Source: Dugong dugon (lineage: Eukaryota > Chordata > Mammalia > Sirenia > Dugongidae). Taken from it: a stretch of DNA of 64,000 bases. Position 1 is the first letter of the stretch. Every line of letters starts with the position of its first letter. Of the stretch, positions 21,644-32,336 are shown one piece after another. The notes under the pieces were generated by a model. That model was not told the DNA's origin. It made no database searches and saw nothing but the letters and a program-made list of their open reading frames with translations. Location of the stretch: contig CM057460.1 of the NCBI GenBank assembly GCA_030035585.1, positions 220,803,711 to 220,867,710 on the forward strand, given 5' to 3'. A program made the position numbers and the translations under genes.

Positions 21644-22733
21644 AACACTACACAATGATAAAGAACAATGATGAAGCCGTGAAACATCTTATAACATGGA
21701 GGAAGCTGGAGGTCATTATGCTTAGTGAATTTAGTCAGTCACAGAAGGAGAAATAGTGTACAAGACCACTATTGTAAGAACTCAAGAAAAGGTTTAAACA
21801 CAGAAGAAAACGTTCTTTGATGGTTATGGAGAGGGAGGAGGAGGGTTATCTACTAACTAGATAGTAGATAAGAATTATCTTAGGTGAAGGGAAGGACAGC
21901 ATTCACTACAGGGGAAGTCACCACAACTGGACTAAACCAAAGTTAAGAAGTTTCCTGAATAGAATCAAGCACTTTGAGGGACAGAGTAGCAGGGGTAGAG
22001 ATCTGGCAACCCTGCTTTCAGGGGACATCTAGGTCAATTGGCATAACAAAGCTTATTAAGAAAACATTCTGCATCCTACTTTAGTGAGTGGTGTCTGGGG
22101 TCTTAAAAGCTTGCAAGCGGCCATCTGAGATGCACCAATTGGTCCCAGCCACCTAGAGTAAAGGAGAATGAAGAACACCAAAGACACAAGGAAAGTAGTA
22201 GCCCAAGAGACAGAAAGGGCCACATAAACCGGAAACTTCATCAGCCTGAGACCAGAAGAACTAGATGGTGCCTGGCTACCACCAATGACCACCCTGACAG
22301 GGAACACAACAGAGAGTCCCGGATGGAGCAGGAGAAAGTGGGGTGCAGAACTCAAATCCTAGTAAGAAGACCAGACTGAATGGTCTGACTGAGACTGGAG
22401 AATCCCCAGAAAGCATGGCCCCTGGATTCTCTATCAACCCAGAACTAAAACAATTTCCGAGGCCAGCTCTTCAGATAGGGATTGGACTGGACTGTGGGAT
22501 ATAAAGTGATACTCATGAGGAGTGTGCCTCTTAGCTCAAGTAGATACAAGAGACTAAATGGGCAGCTTCTATCTGGAGGTGAGATGGGAAGGCAGAGAGG
22601 GTTAGGAGCTGGTTGAATGGATACGGGGAATCAGAGGTGGAAAGGAGAAGTGTGCTGTCACAGTATGGGGAGAGCAATTAGAGTCACATAACAATGTATG
22701 TATAAATTTTTGTATTGGAAAAAATAGAAAATC
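20416..22733 (+). mobile_element. L1-B, 5'-truncated L1 with TSD
   Basis: A 2.3-kb insertion starts within ORF2 after the reverse-transcriptase core. It has the ORF2 C-terminal region and a 3'UTR from about 21760 with the GGTCTTAAAAGCTTGCAAGC block near 22098. It ends TATTGGAAAAAATAGAAAATC. A perfect 12-bp TSD flanks it. It does not share the L1-C tail and ends differently from L1-A and L1-D, so it belongs to another 3'UTR subtype. Confidence 0.95.
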
Positions 22734-22745
22734 AAGAGTCCTTGA
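22734..22745. repeat. L1-B target-site duplication, right copy
   Basis: AAGAGTCCTTGA, identical to 20404-20415. Confidence 0.93.
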
Positions 22746-23018
22746 CAACTAATGGTAAAGGCCTTTGATGATGATGTTTGCATATAAGTTTGAATATTGA
22801 CAGCATCAATAGACATACAAGATTTATTTTTTCAAGATCGTATTTTTATCCAAAAGAATTGAAACAATTTTGACCTTTCAAATTTTTAAAATCTGCATTG
22901 AGAACTGGCATTGCATTTCTTTATTTTGAATCTTGGTTTTGTGCTTCAAAGTGATTGCAAATAAATGTTATGAACAATTATAACTTAAATACATTTGAAC
23001 ATTCTTTCTGCCCTTATG

Positions 23019-23236
23019 TCCCTGGGTGGTACAGTCAGTTTGTGATCAACTACTAGCCTAAAGATCAGTGGTTCAAACCCACCCAGAAGTACAGAGGAAG
23101 AAAAGCCTGTCTATCTGCTCCTGTAAAGATCATAGCCAAGAAAACTCTACAGAGAAGCTCTACTCTGTAACACATATGGTCACCATGAGTTGGAATTGAC
23201 TAAATGGCCAACAGGTTAGTTTTTGTTTGTTTGATT
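23019..23236 (+). mobile_element. tRNA-headed afrotherian SINE, long variant
   Basis: Head GTCCCTGGGTGGTACAGTC, box B GTGGTTCAAACCC. The middle (CTATCTGCTCCTGTAAAGAT) is the same type of insert as in the copy at 122-314. Tail GGTCACCATGAGTTGGAATT, ending with T-rich sequence. Confidence 0.87.
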
Positions 23237-23329
23237 TGGTTGTCTTCCCTTAATCCATGGCAGTTTGGGTTGTTATAAGTTGACGACGTTCGTATAAAAC
23301 TGATGCTTGCAAAACTATGATACAATACC

Positions 23330-23850
23330 TGTTTTGCACTGAATTGTGCCCCCCAAAAATGTGTGTCAACTTGGCTAGGCCATGATTCCCACTACTGTGT
23401 GATTGTCTACCATTTTGTCATCTGATGTGATTTTCCTGTGTTGTAAATCCTACCTCTATGATGTTATTGAAGCAGGGTTAGAGGCAGTTATGTTAATAAG
23501 GCAGGATTCAATCTACAAGATTAGGTTACACCTTGAGTCAATCACTTTTGAGATATGAAAGAGAGAATTGAGCAAAGAGACAGGGGGACCTCATGATACC
23601 AATAATGAAGAACAAGGAGGGGAGTGCATCCTTTGGACCTGCGGTCCCTGCGCTGAGGAGCTCCTAGACCAGGGGAAGATTGATGACAAGGACCTTTCCC
23701 CAGAGCCTACACAGGGAAAAAAGCCTACCCCTGGAGCTGGCACCCTGAATTTGGACTTCTAGCCTCCCAGACTGTGAGAGAATGAATTTCTCTTGTTAAA
23801 GTCATTCACTTGTGGTATTTGTGTTACAGCAGCACTAGATGACTAAGATA
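23330..23850 (+). mobile_element. MaLR-like solo LTR (family A, copy 1)
   Basis: A 521-bp block starts TGTTTTGCACTGAATTGTGC and ends AGCACTAGATGACTAAGATA. It is closely related throughout to the LTR at 43508-44010. It contains TCTTGTTAAAGTCATTCAC and an AATGAATTTC motif where the other copy has AATAAACTTC, a polyadenylation-signal position. Flanks ATACC (23325-23329) and ATATC (23851-23855) match 4/5, a likely decayed 5-bp TSD. No internal retroviral region adjoins it. Confidence 0.82.
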
Positions 23851-23855
23851 ATATC

Positions 23856-24076
23856 TCAACACTTTTTTGCACTGCCATGTATTAACAACCAATGCAAATT
23901 GTTAGTCATTTTTAGATAGCCTCTTGAGGTATCCAATATGACTGATTTTCAAGTAGTCACGTGAAGAACACGGTATGTCAGCTAAGTGCAGAATCAGGAT
24001 TAATAAACAAATTCTTATTTTTTTTCCCTTGAGTTTTCTGGTGAAAGGTGACTTATTTGCCCTAGAAAAGCTTTCT
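23856..24076. other. Pre-insertion flank of L1-C
   Basis: AT-rich non-coding sequence ending at the L1-C target site. The same sequence context continues after 33124. Confidence 0.5.
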
Positions 24077-24093
24077 ATAAAAATAATGGGCAA
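24077..24093. repeat. L1-C target-site duplication, left copy
   Basis: ATAAAAATAATGGGCAA, repeated exactly at 33108-33124. The first part could partly be shared with the A-rich tail, but AATAATGGGCAA is diagnostic. Confidence 0.95.
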
Positions 24094-24414
24094 CCGGAGG
24101 CGGGGCAAGATGGCGCTCTAGGTAGAAGCACCACGCCGTCCCTCCACAGCAAAGATCCGAAAAACTAAGCCTAACAGAGAATCAACAATCCTGAAACCCT
24201 AGAACACCAAATGAAGAGATAAAGAACTCAGCCAAACACCAAACAGAGTGAGAATACTAAAAGAGAACGGAGAGCGAGGAGAGACTCATGCAGAGATTCC
24301 TTACCAGCTAATGCAGCGTGGATCCACCATCTTGGATTCCTATCGGAGACCAGCGAACGGGAGAGCAGCCTTGCAGAGCATCCGGTGGGAGACAGAACGA
24401 CCGGTAAACTGTGG
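24094..24414 (+). promoter_or_regulatory. L1-C 5' end with YY1-like site
   Basis: The element begins CCGGAGGCGGGGCAAGATGG. CAAGATGGC lies at +13 to +21 and matches a YY1 core in the orientation and position at which human L1 carries its YY1 site, which sets the transcription start. The rest is a non-repetitive leader before the monomer array. Promoter function is inferred. Confidence 0.7.
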
Positions 24415-25560
24415 TGCGTGCTTTCCCACCCCCCACCCCTCTCCGCCTCGGCTGGGGCTCCCCTGCTTTCTGTGGCCAGGGTCCCTGGGCTGGGGGGCGC
24501 CGGTGCTTGGATTCTGCGCGCCTGGGCTGGCGGCTTTCTGAGAGCTGTTTGCTGACTGCTGGCGAAGTTTTTTCTGCTGCCTCCCCCTCCTTTTGCCTGG
24601 GAGCCTGGTTCCGAGTGCCGTCTTTGCTCTCTTCTGCGGAGCTGTGGGGCTGCGTTCGGGCATATGGCTGCTTCCGGGTCTGGGCTGCCGCGCTGGTGAG
24701 ATCCCGGGGCCTTTGTTCGTTCGCCTCACTGCTTTCCGTGGCCGGGGTCCCTAGCCTGGGCACCGGTGCTTGGATTCCGCGCACCCGGGCTGGTGGCTTT
24801 CTGACAGCTGTTTGCTGGCCATTGGCGGGGCTTTTTCTGCCACCTCCCCCTCCTTTTGCCTGGGTGCCTGGTTCCGAGTGCCGTCTTTGGTCTCTCCTGC
24901 GGGGCTATGGGGCTGCGTTCGGGCGTGTGGCTGCTTCCGGGTCTGGCCTGCCGCGCTGGTGAGATCCCGGGGCCTTTGTTCGTTCGCCCCTCTGCTGTCC
25001 GTGGCCGGGGTCCCTGGGCTGGGGGGCGCCGGTGCTTGGGTTCTGTGCACCCGGGCTGGCGGCTTTCTGGGGGCCGTTTGCTGGCTGCTGGCGAGGCTTT
25101 TTCTGCCGCCTCCCCCTCGTTTTGCCTGGGTGCCTGGTTCCGAGTGCCGTCTTTGCTCTCTCCTGCGGGGCTGTGGGGCTGGTTCGGGCGTGTGGCTGCT
25201 TCCAGGTCTGGGCTGCCGCGCTGGTGGGATCCCGGGGCCATTGTTCGTTCGCCCCTCTGCTTTCCGTGGCCAGGGTCCCTGGGCTGGGGGGCGCCGGTGC
25301 TTGGATTACGCGCGCCCGGGCTGGCGGCTTTCTAGGAGCTGTTTGCCGGCAGCTGGCGAACCTTTTTCTGCCGCCTCCCCCTCCTTTTGCCTGGGTGCCT
25401 GGTTCCGGGTGCCATCTTTGCTCTCTCCTGTGGGGCTGTGGGGCTGCGTTCGGGCGTGTGGCTGCTTCCAGGTCTGGGCTGCGGCGCTGGTGAGATCCTG
25501 GGGCCTTTGTTCGTTCGCCATTCTGCTTCCAGTGGCCACGGTCTCTCAACCCCGAGACTG
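24415..25560 (+). repeat. L1-C 5'UTR tandem monomers, about 265 bp x 4.3
   Basis: The anchor TTTTGCCTGGG recurs at 24591, 24854, 25120 and 25385, spacings of 263, 266 and 265 bp. Each unit also has GCTGCTTCC-GGTCTGGGCTGC, GGGGCCTTTGTTCGTTCGCC and the GGTCCCTGGGCTGGGGGGCG block. The array is GC- and CpG-rich, unlike all surrounding DNA. The last unit breaks off near 25550. Large open frames on both strands here (up to 293 aa) come from periodicity and base composition, not from genes. Confidence 0.93.
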
Positions 25561-26264
25561 CCGGCTTCTTGGAATTCGCGCCCCTGAGTGGGGGCTCTCT
25601 GGGTCCCATTTGTTGGCACTGACTGCTGGTGTTGCTTTTTTTTTTTTTTAATTTTATTTTTCTTCTTTTTTTGATTATTTTTGTCATCTTTTCCCTCTTT
25701 TTCCCTTTTGTCTTTCTTCATTGCTTAATTTCTCATCTGTCTATCTCTTCCTTCTCTTTCTGATCCCTGAATACCAGGCAATGCATGCCTCTGTACCTTC
25801 TGGCCAGGCTGTGCTGTGAAAACTGAGACCGACTCCCCAAGACCTTATAGCTGCATCGCAGGGATCCCTGGGAACTTTGCAGTTCTTTAACTTTTCTGAT
25901 TTTTATTTGTTCATTCTTTCCTTTTCTTTCTCTTCCCCCTTCTGGTTTCCTCCATCCCATAGTCTCTCATCTGTACATTCCAACGACAAGCTCCCCTAGC
26001 ATTCTTTTATGTTTGTATGCTTTTTGCTCCTCCTCCTCTCTCCTCTCTCCCGTACCCAGCTTAGCTTCACACATAACCATCTCCCCGCTGCATCCTGCCT
26101 ACCTGCCCGTGCACTTGACATCACACCACCAAGCTGTGCAGGCACGCCCTATTGGAACCTGCCCAGCACTAACTACCGACCGTCCCGGTGGCTGCGGTGA
26201 GTGCCACCAACAACCCATCCCAGTGGCTCCTCTTCAGCTAGATCTGCCCAGCTGTACCACAAGG
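25561..26264 (+). other. L1-C 5'UTR, pyrimidine-rich segment before ORF1
   Basis: Follows the monomers. Strongly T/C-rich around 25630-25750 and 25900-26060, then a short ACC-rich stretch. Contains ATG 26265, which opens a 16-codon frame (MKQKRNLQSINERNIY) that ends just before the ORF1 region, either a short upstream ORF or the true ORF1 start with a later frameshift. Confidence 0.7.
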
Positions 26265-26295
26265 ATGAAACAAAAAAGAAATCTACAATCAATAA

Positions 26296-27363
26296 ATGAG
26301 AGAAATATCTACTGAATGCCAAGAAAACAGCAAACAATATCAAAACATACAAAAACAAGACAAGATAGCTCCAATAGGCGGCCAAATTAAAACACCAGAT
26401 AACTCTCCAGGGGAAGAAAATGCACTAGAAGTACCTGATAGGGAACTCAAATCACTAATACTCGGAATTTTCCAAGAACTGAGGCAAAAAGCTGACAAAC
26501 ATGAAGAAAAAATAGACAAATTTATGGAAAATACAGACGAAAAATTGGAAGAATTCAGGAAGATGATGCAGGAACAAAATGCCAAAATAAATTCACAACT
26601 CAAAATTATACAAAAACAACAGTTAGAAATCCAAAAGATAAACAACAAGATTTCAGAAATAGACGGTGTCATAGAAGGGCTGAGAAGTAGACTTGAAACC
26701 ATGGAAGACAGGATTAGTGGAACTGAAGACAAACACTTGGATACAACTCTGTTTCAGGAAAACTCAGAAAAAATAACAAAGAAAAATGAAGAGACCCTGA
26801 GAGTTATGTGGGACACAATTAAAAGCAAAAACTTACGAGTGATTGGCATCCCAGAACAGGGGGAGAAAACAGAAAACACAGAGAGGATCATTGACGAACT
26901 GCTGACAGAAAACTTTCCCAATATCATGAAAAATGAAAAGCTGGCTATCCAAGAAGCTCAACAAACCCCATGTAGAAGAGACCCCAAAAGAAAATCACCA
27001 AGATATATCATATTCACACTCACTAAAACTAAAGACAAACAAAGAATCCTGAGAGCAGCTCGTGAAAAACAAGAAGTCACATACAGAGGAGAAACAATAA
27101 GACTAAGCTCAGATTATTCGGCAGAAACCATGCAGGCAAGAAGGCAATGGGATGACATATATAAAATCTTGAAAGAAAAAAATTGTCAGCCAAGAATAAT
27201 ATATCCTGCAAAACTCTAATTCAAATTTGATGGTGAAATTAGGTCATTTCCAGATAAACAGAAACTAAAGGAATATGCAAAAGTCAAACCAAACTTACAA
27301 GAATTATTAAAGGGAGTTCTTCGATCTGAGGACAAACAACTTCAGCCCTCAGGCAGGACCTAG
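26296..27363 (+). pseudogene. L1-C ORF1 (RNA-binding chaperone), premature stop
   Basis: ORF1p is the trimeric RNA-binding protein that coats L1 RNA. Seen here: variable N-terminus (1-45), a long coiled coil (about 50-145, heptad-like ELRQKADKHEEKIDKF), an RRM-like domain (about 178-250, RVIGIPEQGEK) and the start of the C-terminal domain (RAAREKQEVTYRGETIRLSS, SAETMQARRQW). TAA at 27217-27219 stops it after PAKL at residue 307. The same frame continues 47 codons (FKFDGEIRSFPDKQKLKEYA) to TAG 27361-27363, so this is a nonsense mutation. Start choice is uncertain because of ATG 26265. Confidence 0.93.
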
Positions 27364-27794
27364 GACCTAGGACGCAGGTTCACATGAACCAGATACCATT
27401 CTAGGAACTGAACTACAGAGGACTTTCCAAAAACAAAAGAAATACAACACGGAATCAGAGAAATCAATCAAAGGATGACAACAACATAAAAACAATGAAA
27501 GAGGGAACAAACGGCATAGGTATAGAACCTTCTAAAGGAGAGGAAGGCAAGGCGATACCAAGTAAGGGTAGATTGCTTCAAAATTATAAAGATAAGGGTA
27601 AAATTCATGGTAACCACAAAAAAAGTTAACAAACCAACTCATAAAAATAAAGACGAAAAACATAAAGTCTCAACAAAAACAAAACATACAAAAACAAAAG
27701 TAATAAACACAAAATCCACAAACAAAAGTAACTCAGCACAAGAGAGTAAGAAGAACAAAGAAAACTTCAGCACCACAAAAAAAAGCACTACAAA
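27364..27794 (+). other. L1-C inter-ORF spacer
   Basis: About 430 bp between the ORF1 stop and the ORF2 ATG, A-rich. The 63-aa Lys/Thr-rich frame at 27607-27798 ends four bases past the ORF2 ATG and is A-rich spacer, not a protein. The length is greater than in human L1, whose ORFs are separated by tens of bases. Confidence 0.7.
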
Positions 27795-29205
27795 ATGACA
27801 GCAACAAACTTCCATCTATCAATAATTACACTGAACGTAAATGGACTCAATGCACCCATAAAGAGAAGGAGAGTGGCAGAATGGATAAGAAAACAGGATC
27901 CATCAATTTGCTGTCTACAAGAGACACACCTTAGAAACAAAGATGTGAATTTATTAAAAATCAAAGGTTGGAAAAAAATATATCAAACTAACAATTATCA
28001 AAAAAGAGCAGCAGTGGCAATTCTAATCGCAGATAAAATAGACTTTAAAACAAAATCTACCATAAAAGACAAAGAAGGACACTATATAATGATTAAGGGG
28101 ATGATCCATCATGAAGACATAACCATAATAAATATCTATGCATCCAGTGACAGGGCTCCAAAATACATAAAAAAAACTCTAACAGCACTAAAAAGAGAAA
28201 CTGACAGTTCCACAATAATAGTAGAAGACTTCAACACACCACTCTCAGTAAAGGACAGCACAACTAAAAAGAAACTCAGCAAAGATACAGAAGACCTAAA
28301 GGACACAATCAACCAACTGGACCTCATAGACATATATAGAACAATCCATCCAACCACTGCAAAGTACACATTCTTTTCCAATGCACATGGAACGTTCTCC
28401 AGAATAGACCACATCTTAGGCCACAGAGCAATCCTCAACAAGATCCAAAATGCTGAGATAATTCACAGTATCTTCTCTGACCACAATGCCATCAAGGTAG
28501 AAATTAACACTAGAAAGAGCAAGGAAAAAAAATCAAACACATGGAAACTGAATAATAATCTGCTTACACATCAATCGGTAATAGAAGAAATCAGAGATGG
28601 AATTAAAAAATTCCTAGAATCAAATGAAAATGAAAACACATCATACCAAAACCTTTGAGACACAGCAAATGCAGTCCTCAGAGGACAATTTATAGCAATA
28701 GATGCACATATCAAAAAAGAAGAAAGGGACAAAATCAAAACATTAACTAAAGAACTCAAACAAATACAAAGAGAACAACAAAAAAAGCCTACAACCACCG
28801 GAAGAAAGGAGATAGTAAAGATCAGAGCAGAAATAAATGAAATAGAGAACAGAAAAACAATAGAAAGAATCAACAAAACCAAAAGTTGGTTCTTTGAAAG
28901 AATCAACAAAATCGACAAACCACTGGCCAGACTGACAAAAGAAAAACAGCAGAGGACACAAATAACCCAAATAAGAAATGAAATGGGGGACATTACAACA
29001 GACCCAACCAAAATAAAAAGGATTATAACAGAATATTATGAAAAACTATATTCCAACAAATTTTAAAACCTAGAGGAAATGGATAAATTTCTAGAAACAT
29101 ACGGCCTACCAAAACTACAACAAAGTGATATTGAAAATCTGATCAGACCTATAACAAGAGAAGAGATTGAAAAGGTAATAAAAAAAACTCCCAACCAAAA
29201 AAAGC
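27795..29205 (+). pseudogene. L1-C ORF2, endonuclease and linker part
   Basis: ORF2p is the L1 endonuclease/reverse transcriptase. The frame opens at ATG 27795, and the APE-type endonuclease occupies roughly the first 240 codons. Residues corresponding to the human active site are all present at the same numbers: N14, E43, Y115, D145, N147, T192, D205, S228, H230. The Gly before D145 is Glu (VEDFN instead of the usual GDFN). TGA 28656-28658 and TAA 29064-29066 interrupt it in the same frame. The frame is lost near 29200 at KKPRPRW, where L1s have a SPGPDGF-type motif. Confidence 0.95.
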
Positions 29206-31591
29206 CCCGGCCCAGATGGCTTCACTGGAGAATTCTACAAAACATTTACAGAAGAGCTTGTACCAGTTCTACTCAAGCTATTTCAGAGCATAGAAGAGGA
29301 AGCAACACTTCCAAATTCATTCTATGAAGCCAGCATAACGCTGATACCAAAACTAGGCAAAGACATCCTAAAAAAAAAAAAATTACAAACCAATATCTCT
29401 CATGAATATAGATGCAAAAATTCTGAACAAAATTCTAGCCAATAGAATTCAGTATCATATCAAAAAAATAATACACCACGACCAAGTAGGATTCATACCA
29501 GGCATGCAAGGATGGTTTAACATTAGAAAATCCATCAACGTAATCCACCACATAAATAAAAGGAAAGAAAAAAATCACATGATCATCTCAATTGATGCAG
29601 AAAAGGCATTTGACAAAGTCCAACACCCATTCCTGATAAAAGCTCTCAATAAAATAGGTATAGAAGGGAAATTTCTCAGCATAATAAAGGGCATCTATGC
29701 AAAACCAACAGCCAACATCATTCTTAATGGAGAGAGGCTGAAAACATTCCCCTTGAAAACAGGAACAAGACAAGGATGCCCTTTATCACCACTCCTATTT
29801 AACATTGTGCTGGAAGTTCTAGCTAGAGCAATAAGGCAAGAGAAAGAAATAAAGGGCATCCAAATTGGTAATGAAAAAGTTAAACTCTCCCCGTTTGCAG
29901 ATGATATAATACTATACATAGAAAACCCTAAAGACTCCACGAGAAATCAACTGGAACTAATAGAAAGATTTAGCAGAGTAGCAGGATACAAGATAAACGT
30001 TCAAAAATCAGTTGGATTCCTATACACCAGTAAAGAGAACGATGAAAAGGAGATCAGGAAATCAATACCATTTTCAATAGCCCCTAAAAAGATAAAATAA
30101 TTAGGAATAAATCTGACCAGGAATGTAAAAGACCTGTACAAAGAAAACTACAAAACACTGCTGCATGAAACCCAAAGGGATCTACATAAATGGAAAAACA
30201 TACCATGCTCATGGATAGGCAGACTCAACATTGTGAAAATGGCAATTCTACCTAAAGCAATTTACAAATACTATGCAATCCCGATCCAAATACCAGCAAC
30301 ATTCTTCAAAGAGATGGAAAAACTAATTATTAACTTTATATGGAAAGGGAAGAAACCCCGAATAAGTAAAGCACTACTGAAGAAGAAGAATAAAGTTGGA
30401 GGACTCACACTACCTGACTTGAGAACCTACTATACAGCTACAGTAGTCAAAACAGCCTGGTACTGGTACAACAACAGAGACATTGACCAATGGAACAGAA
30501 TTGAGAACCCAGATGTAAATCCATCCACCTACGGTCACCTGATCTTTGACAAGGGCCCAAAATAGATCAAATGGGGAAAATACAGTCTTTTTAACAAATG
30601 GTGCTGGCAAAACTGGATATCCATTTGTAGAAAAATGAAACAGGACCCATACCTCACACCATATACAAAAACTACTTCAAAATGGATCAAAGACCTGAAT
30701 ATAAACCCTCAAACTATAAAATTCATAGAAGAAAAAATAGGACCAACACTTCAGGCCTTCATACATGGCATTAACAGGATACAAACCATAAACATCAACA
30801 CACAAAACTCAACAGATAAACTAGATAACTGGGATCTTCTAAAAATCAAACATCTATGCTCTTCAAAAGACTTCACCAAAAGAGTCAAAAGAGAACCTAC
30901 AGACTGGGAAAAAATTTTTGGACAGTACAAGTCAGACAAAGGTCTAATCTCCATAATCTACAAGAAAATCCAACACCTCTACAACAAAAAGACAAACAAT
31001 CCTATCAAAAAATGGGCAAAGGAAATGAACAGACACTTCACCAAGGAAGACATTCAAATGGCCAACAGACACATGAGGAAATGCTCGCGATCACTAGCCA
31101 TTAGAGAAATGCAAATTAAAACCACAATGAAATACCATCTCACCCCAGTATTACTGGCACTAATCAAACATACTGGAAATAACAAATGTTGGAGGGGCTG
31201 CGGGGAGATGGGAACTCTTATACACTGCTGGTGGGAATGCAAAATGATACAACCATTTTGGAAAACGATATGGCGTTTCCTCAGAAAGCTAGAAATAGAC
31301 ATACCATTCGATCCAGCAATCCCACTCCTAGGAATATATCCTAGAGAAATAAGAGTCGTCACTCGAATTGACATATGCACACCTATGTTCACAATAGCAA
31401 AACAATGGAAACAACCTCGATGCCCATCAACGGATGAATGGATACACAAACTATGGTACATACACACAATGGAGTACTATGCAATGAGAAAGAACAACAA
31501 TGAATCTGTGAACCGTCTCATAACATGGATGAAATTGGAGGACATTATGCTGAGTGAAACAGGTCAATCACAAAAGGACAATATTGTATGA
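29206..31591 (+). pseudogene. L1-C ORF2, reverse transcriptase and Cys-rich C-terminus
   Basis: Continues ORF2 through two frameshifts (near 29200 and in the A-run near 29371-29383). From 29402 the frame reads [47 protein letters not shown] and the active-site FADD at about 29894-29905. TAA 30098-30100 and TAG 30563-30565 interrupt the same frame. The last piece (30635-31591) holds the C-x3-C-x7-H-x4-C motif (CWRGCGEMGTLIHCWWEC) and ends at 31591. It has the usual domain order with only point lesions, so it is a recently dead copy. Confidence 0.95.
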
Positions 31592-32336
31592 GACCTCTAT
31601 TGTAAAAACCCATGAAAAAATTCACATGCAAAATGTAACAATCCTTGTTGGTTACCAGGGATGGGGGCGGGGGGGGAAATGCTAAATAGGTAATAGATAA
31701 GTGGTAACTTGGGTGAGAGGTGAGATAGTACACAGTAGAGGGGAAACTAACACAACCTGCACAAGGAAAGGTCATGGAGGCCCTATAGACACATCCAAAC
31801 CCCCCGAGGGACTGAGTTGTTGGACGGAGGGCTCTGGGGACCATGATCTCGGGGAGCCTCTAGCTCAATTGGCATGACACTACTTATAAAGATAACGCTC
31901 TACATTCTACCTTGGTGAGTAGTGTCTGGGGTCTTAAAACCCAGAGCGGCCATCTAAGATACTCCACTGGTCTCATCCCTTCGGGAGCAAGGGAGAATGA
32001 AGAGAACAGGATTCAATGAAAAGATTAGTCCAAAGGACTAATTGTCCACAGCTACCAAGGCTTCCACCTGACTGAGTCCAGTATAGCTAGATGGTGCCCG
32101 GCTACCACCACTGACTGCTCTGACCAGGATCACAACAGAGGGTTCTGCACAGAGCTGGAGAAGGATGTAGATCATAATTTTAACTCCCCCCCCCCAAAAA
32201 AAAGACTAAATTTACTGGCCTAAAGAATACTAGAGAAACCTCAAGAGTGTGGCCCCCAGACACCCTTTCAGCTCAGAGGTGAAGTACCTTTGAGGTTCGA
32301 TGTTAAGCCTGGGAGTGGACAGCCCAGTAAAAGTAA
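31592..32336 (+). other. L1-C 3'UTR, proximal part
   Basis: Non-coding. Shares with L1-A, L1-B and L1-D the GGTCTTAAAA block (31930), the GATGGTGCCCGGCTACCACC block (32090) and an oligo-C/oligo-A tract at 32187-32205. A G-rich tract (GGGGGCGGGGGGGGAAAT, about 31663-31680) lies early in it, as in many mammalian L1 3'UTRs. Confidence 0.85.

Noticed and set aside
24094-25560. CpG-rich region as a host promoter or CpG island
   Set aside because: It is the 5'UTR of L1-C, inside its TSD-bounded limits, and no host exon follows.
24308-25687. Large open frames on both strands (up to 293 aa plus and 260 aa minus)
   Set aside because: They lie in GC-rich L1 5'UTR monomers. Low stop density on both strands and the 265-bp periodicity explain them.
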